Source of the DNA: an uncultured Christensenella sp.
GTDB taxonomy: Bacteria > Bacillota > Clostridia > Christensenellales > Borkfalkiaceae
Direction of reading: 5' to 3'
Assembly (NCBI GenBank): GCA_905203015.1
Contig: CAJKUC010000008.1
Coordinates: 1-64,000 of the forward strand
Length of the DNA stretch: 64,000 bases
The position numbers and the translations under genes were made by a program. Below the pieces are notes generated by a model. That model was not told where the DNA came from. It saw nothing but the letters and a program-made list of their open reading frames with translations, and did not search any database. Numbering within the stretch: the stretch's first letter is position 1; the number at the start of each line of letters is the position of its first letter. This document shows positions 61,919 through 64,000 of the stretch, in pieces.

Positions 61919-64000
61919 TTACACTTCCACAATCGAAACAACGATGAAGGGCGATTGTTTCGTCTTTTTAAACACGTAGTTTTTCAGGGCTTTGCGCACG
62001 AATACGGAAAGATCGTCTTTCGATCCGTTCGCATAATCGTAAGCGTCCGCCGCACGTTTCACCACGTCGTAAACTTCCTCTTTTTCCATCTGTTCGCCGA
62101 ATACAAAGCCGTGGCAATCGATCGCGGGTTCGCCCACGATATAATCGCCCGTAACGGCAAGAGATACAAGGAAGACGCCTTCCGCCGACATTTTCAGCCT
62201 GTCCTTCATCACTTCACTCGTGCCGTAATCCTCGAAACCTTCGCCGTCGATCAGACGTGTGCCGGCGGGAACGCTCTCGCCGCGGGTTAAAGATTTATCG
62301 GTGAGTTCAAAGCAATTCCCGATGTCCGCGATCGCGATATTCTGCGGCGGCATGCCCATTTCTTCCGCAAGAAGCGCATGTTTTTTCAGATGGCGGTATT
62401 CGCCGTGAATCGGAATAAAGAATTTCGGTTGCAGCAACTGATGCAAAATTTTATGCTCTTCCTGGCAGGCGTGCCCGGAAACGTGAATTTTTTCGAGACT
62501 TTCGTACACCACGTTCGCGCCGAGCCGATACAGATTATTGATCACGCGATAGATCATTTTTTCGTTTCCGGGAATAGGAGACGCGGAAATAATCACCGTA
62601 TCGTTTTCGCCGATCGTCACTTTATCCGAATCGCCCGAAGCCATACGCGTAAGCGCGCTCATCGGCTCGCCCTGCGTGCCCGTGGATAAAATCACGATTT
62701 CTCTGTCGAACAGATTTTTATTCTTCGCAAGATCCACCAGAATGCCTTCGGGGATTTTCAGTTCGCCGATTTTTACCGCGGCGTCCACCACTTTCAGCAT
62801 ACTGCGCCCCGAAAGCGCCACTTTCCTTCCATACTGCACGGCGCGATCGATAATCTGCTGCAAACGATGCACGTTGGAAGCGAACGTAGCCACGATCAGA
62901 CGACGATCGCGATTTTCCGCAAACAGGTGATCGAGCGTAGTGCCCACCACCGTCTCGCTCATCGTATAGCCCATGCGTTCGATATTCGTGGATTCGCCGA
63001 GATATAAAAGCACGCCTTCCCGCCCGAGCGCGGCGATTCTGTCGAGATCGATCGGCTTTCCCGCCACGGGAGTAAGATCGATTTTAAAATCTCCGCTATG
63101 ATAAATCAGCCCGAACGGCGTGCGAATCGCCAACGCCACAGCGCCCGAAATGGAGTGGTTCACATTGATGAATTCCACCTCGAACGAGCCGAGTTTCACC
63201 ACGTCTCCCGCCGACACCACGCGTTGCGGCACGTTCTGCACGTGGTTTTCCTGCAACTTGTTGTCCGTCAGCATCAACGTAAGTTTCGTCCCGTAAAGCG
63301 GCGTTCCGGAATTCAGTTCTTTCATCAGATACGGCACGCCGCCGATATGATCTTCATGCCCGTGCGTAAGCAATACGCCGCGCACCTTATCCTTGTTCTG
63401 CACGAGATAGGTGATGTCGGGCACCACAAGATCGATGCCCGGCATGTCCTCGTTGTTCGGGAACGTAAGGCCTGCGTCCACCACGATAATGTCGTTGCCG
63501 TATTCGATCGCGGTCATATTTTTGCCGATTTCTCCTACGCCGCCCAAAAAGATGATTTTTACACATTTTTTGCTGCCGCGCGTTTTCGCAGGGGCGCTTT
63601 TCACGCTTGTAAGAATCCCCGTTGCGTCGTATAACGGAGCGGAAGATTCCTTCTTTTCGGAAAGCGCCGCGCGCTTTTGCAGATATTTCGGATCGGCGAC
63701 GAACGTTTTTCCCGCAGCAATCGGTTTTGCGGCATTCTCACGCGGCAATGCGTTCAAAGTACTTGCGTTCTGCGCGATTTTTTCCGCAGTTCTCTTTTCC
63801 GCGGCAAGCGCGCCGCGCCCTCCGTCGTATACGGGAACAAACGTTGCCGTCATGGCAGTGCCTTCACCGCCCGCGCGGATCGCTTTGCCTGCTTTATCGC
63901 CCTGCGTTCTGCGATTTCCCATAACGCCGTTCGTTTTTCTGTTTGCGCGTACGCCGCGATCTCCCGTTTTTTCGGAAGAAACGGCTTTCGCCGCTCCCGA
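61919..64000 (-). CDS. rnjA: Ribonuclease J with long basic N-terminal extension, 5' end beyond window
   Basis: 694 codons are visible and the frame is still open at the window edge. The metallo-beta-lactamase/beta-CASP core begins about residue 145 of this stretch (KIIFLGGVGEIGKNM), with the active-site HGHEDHIGG near 212. The C-terminal domain ends at a stop TAA at 61919-61921. RNase J performs 5' exonuclease and endonuclease steps in mRNA decay and rRNA maturation. An in-frame ATG at 63922 and another at 63853 lack strong ribosome binding sites, so the true start may lie upstream. The Ala/Lys/Arg-rich extension (about 140 residues visible) is longer than in Bacillus RNase J1. Confidence 0.92.
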   Translation of the reverse strand, partial: SGAAKAVSSEKTGDRGVRANRKTNGVMGNRRTQGDKAGKAIRAGGEGTAMTATFVPVYDGGRGALAAEKRTAEKIAQNASTLNALPRENAAKPIAAGKTFVADPKYLQKRAALSEKKESSAPLYDATGILTSVKSAPAKTRGSKKCVKIIFLGGVGEIGKNMTAIEYGNDIIVVDAGLTFPNNEDMPGIDLVVPDITYLVQNKDKVRGVLLTHGHEDHIGGVPYLMKELNSGTPLYGTKLTLMLTDNKLQENHVQNVPQRVVSAGDVVKLGSFEVEFINVNHSISGAVALAIRTPFGLIYHSGDFKIDLTPVAGKPIDLDRIAALGREGVLLYLGESTNIERMGYTMSETVVGTTLDHLFAENRDRRLIVATFASNVHRLQQIIDRAVQYGRKVALSGRSMLKVVDAAVKIGELKIPEGILVDLAKNKNLFDREIVILSTGTQGEPMSALTRMASGDSDKVTIGENDTVIISASPIPGNEKMIYRVINNLYRLGANVVYESLEKIHVSGHACQEEHKILHQLLQPKFFIPIHGEYRHLKKHALLAEEMGMPPQNIAIADIGNCFELTDKSLTRGESVPAGTRLIDGEGFEDYGTSEVMKDRLKMSAEGVFLVSLAVTGDYIVGEPAIDCHGFVFGEQMEKEEVYDVVKRAADAYDYANGSKDDLSVFVRKALKNYVFKKTKQSPFIVVSIVEV

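Overview
The window reads as a chromosomal segment of a low-to-mid GC Firmicute, most likely a gut-type member of the Clostridia. The evidence is a Spo0A homologue, HPr kinase, RNase J, a thrS T-box leader, a Bacillus-like ytxC-thrS-infC-rpmI-rplT order, pta-ackA-yceD-rpmF order, consensus sigma-A promoters and strong AGGAGG-type ribosome binding sites. No phage, insertion sequence, integrase or CRISPR array was seen. Most genes lie on the minus strand.

Layout, left to right. 1-6 kb: a truncated short-chain dehydrogenase, spo0A, an ABC-F ATPase, acpP, an M16 peptidase and a polysaccharide-deacetylase-like protein. 6-15 kb: a DNA-repair and regulatory cluster transcribed uvrC, HAD phosphatase, hprK, U32 protein, mutS2. 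15-18 kb: an ArsR regulator and a copper ATPase with a CopZ-like domain fused at its C terminus. 18-22 kb: rpmF, yceD, ackA and pta, with tmcAL divergent. 23-31 kb: D-lactate dehydrogenase, a TetR regulator, then a plus-strand group of a lipid kinase, two ABC ATPases, a large permease, a TerB-like protein and a CmpB-like membrane protein. 31-40 kb: gdhA, a lone tRNA-Arg(CCU), a cupin, a GH20 hexosaminidase with a NahK-like sugar kinase, a UDP-sugar 4,6-dehydratase and an RluA-type pseudouridine synthase. 40-50 kb: translation genes (yebC, a TrmH-family methyltransferase, rplT, rpmI, infC, thrS, ytxC-like, leuS). 50-56 kb: trkH, trkA and two COG0523-like P-loop proteins, one with a long Cys/His/Asp-rich arm. 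56-64 kb: two peptidases, asparaginase, a TrhP-like U32 protein, a TrmR-like methyltransferase and the 3' part of RNase J.

Working together: pta/ackA and D-LDH point to acetate- and lactate-forming fermentation. GdhA, asparaginase and the peptidases point to amino-acid use. The TrmR/TrhP pair would make a wobble-uridine modification, and the two COG0523-like proteins look like a metal-handling module.

The most unusual observations are: a Spo0A whose receiver has glycine where the phosphorylated aspartate should be; a copA gene with an internal Shine-Dalgarno and ATG predicted to yield free CopZ; the paired COG0523-like proteins with altered G4 motifs; an infC leader with an attenuator hairpin and an apparent AUC start; and a polysaccharide deacetylase homologue lacking its catalytic aspartates. 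All coordinates and motif calls were made by eye and no database search was run.
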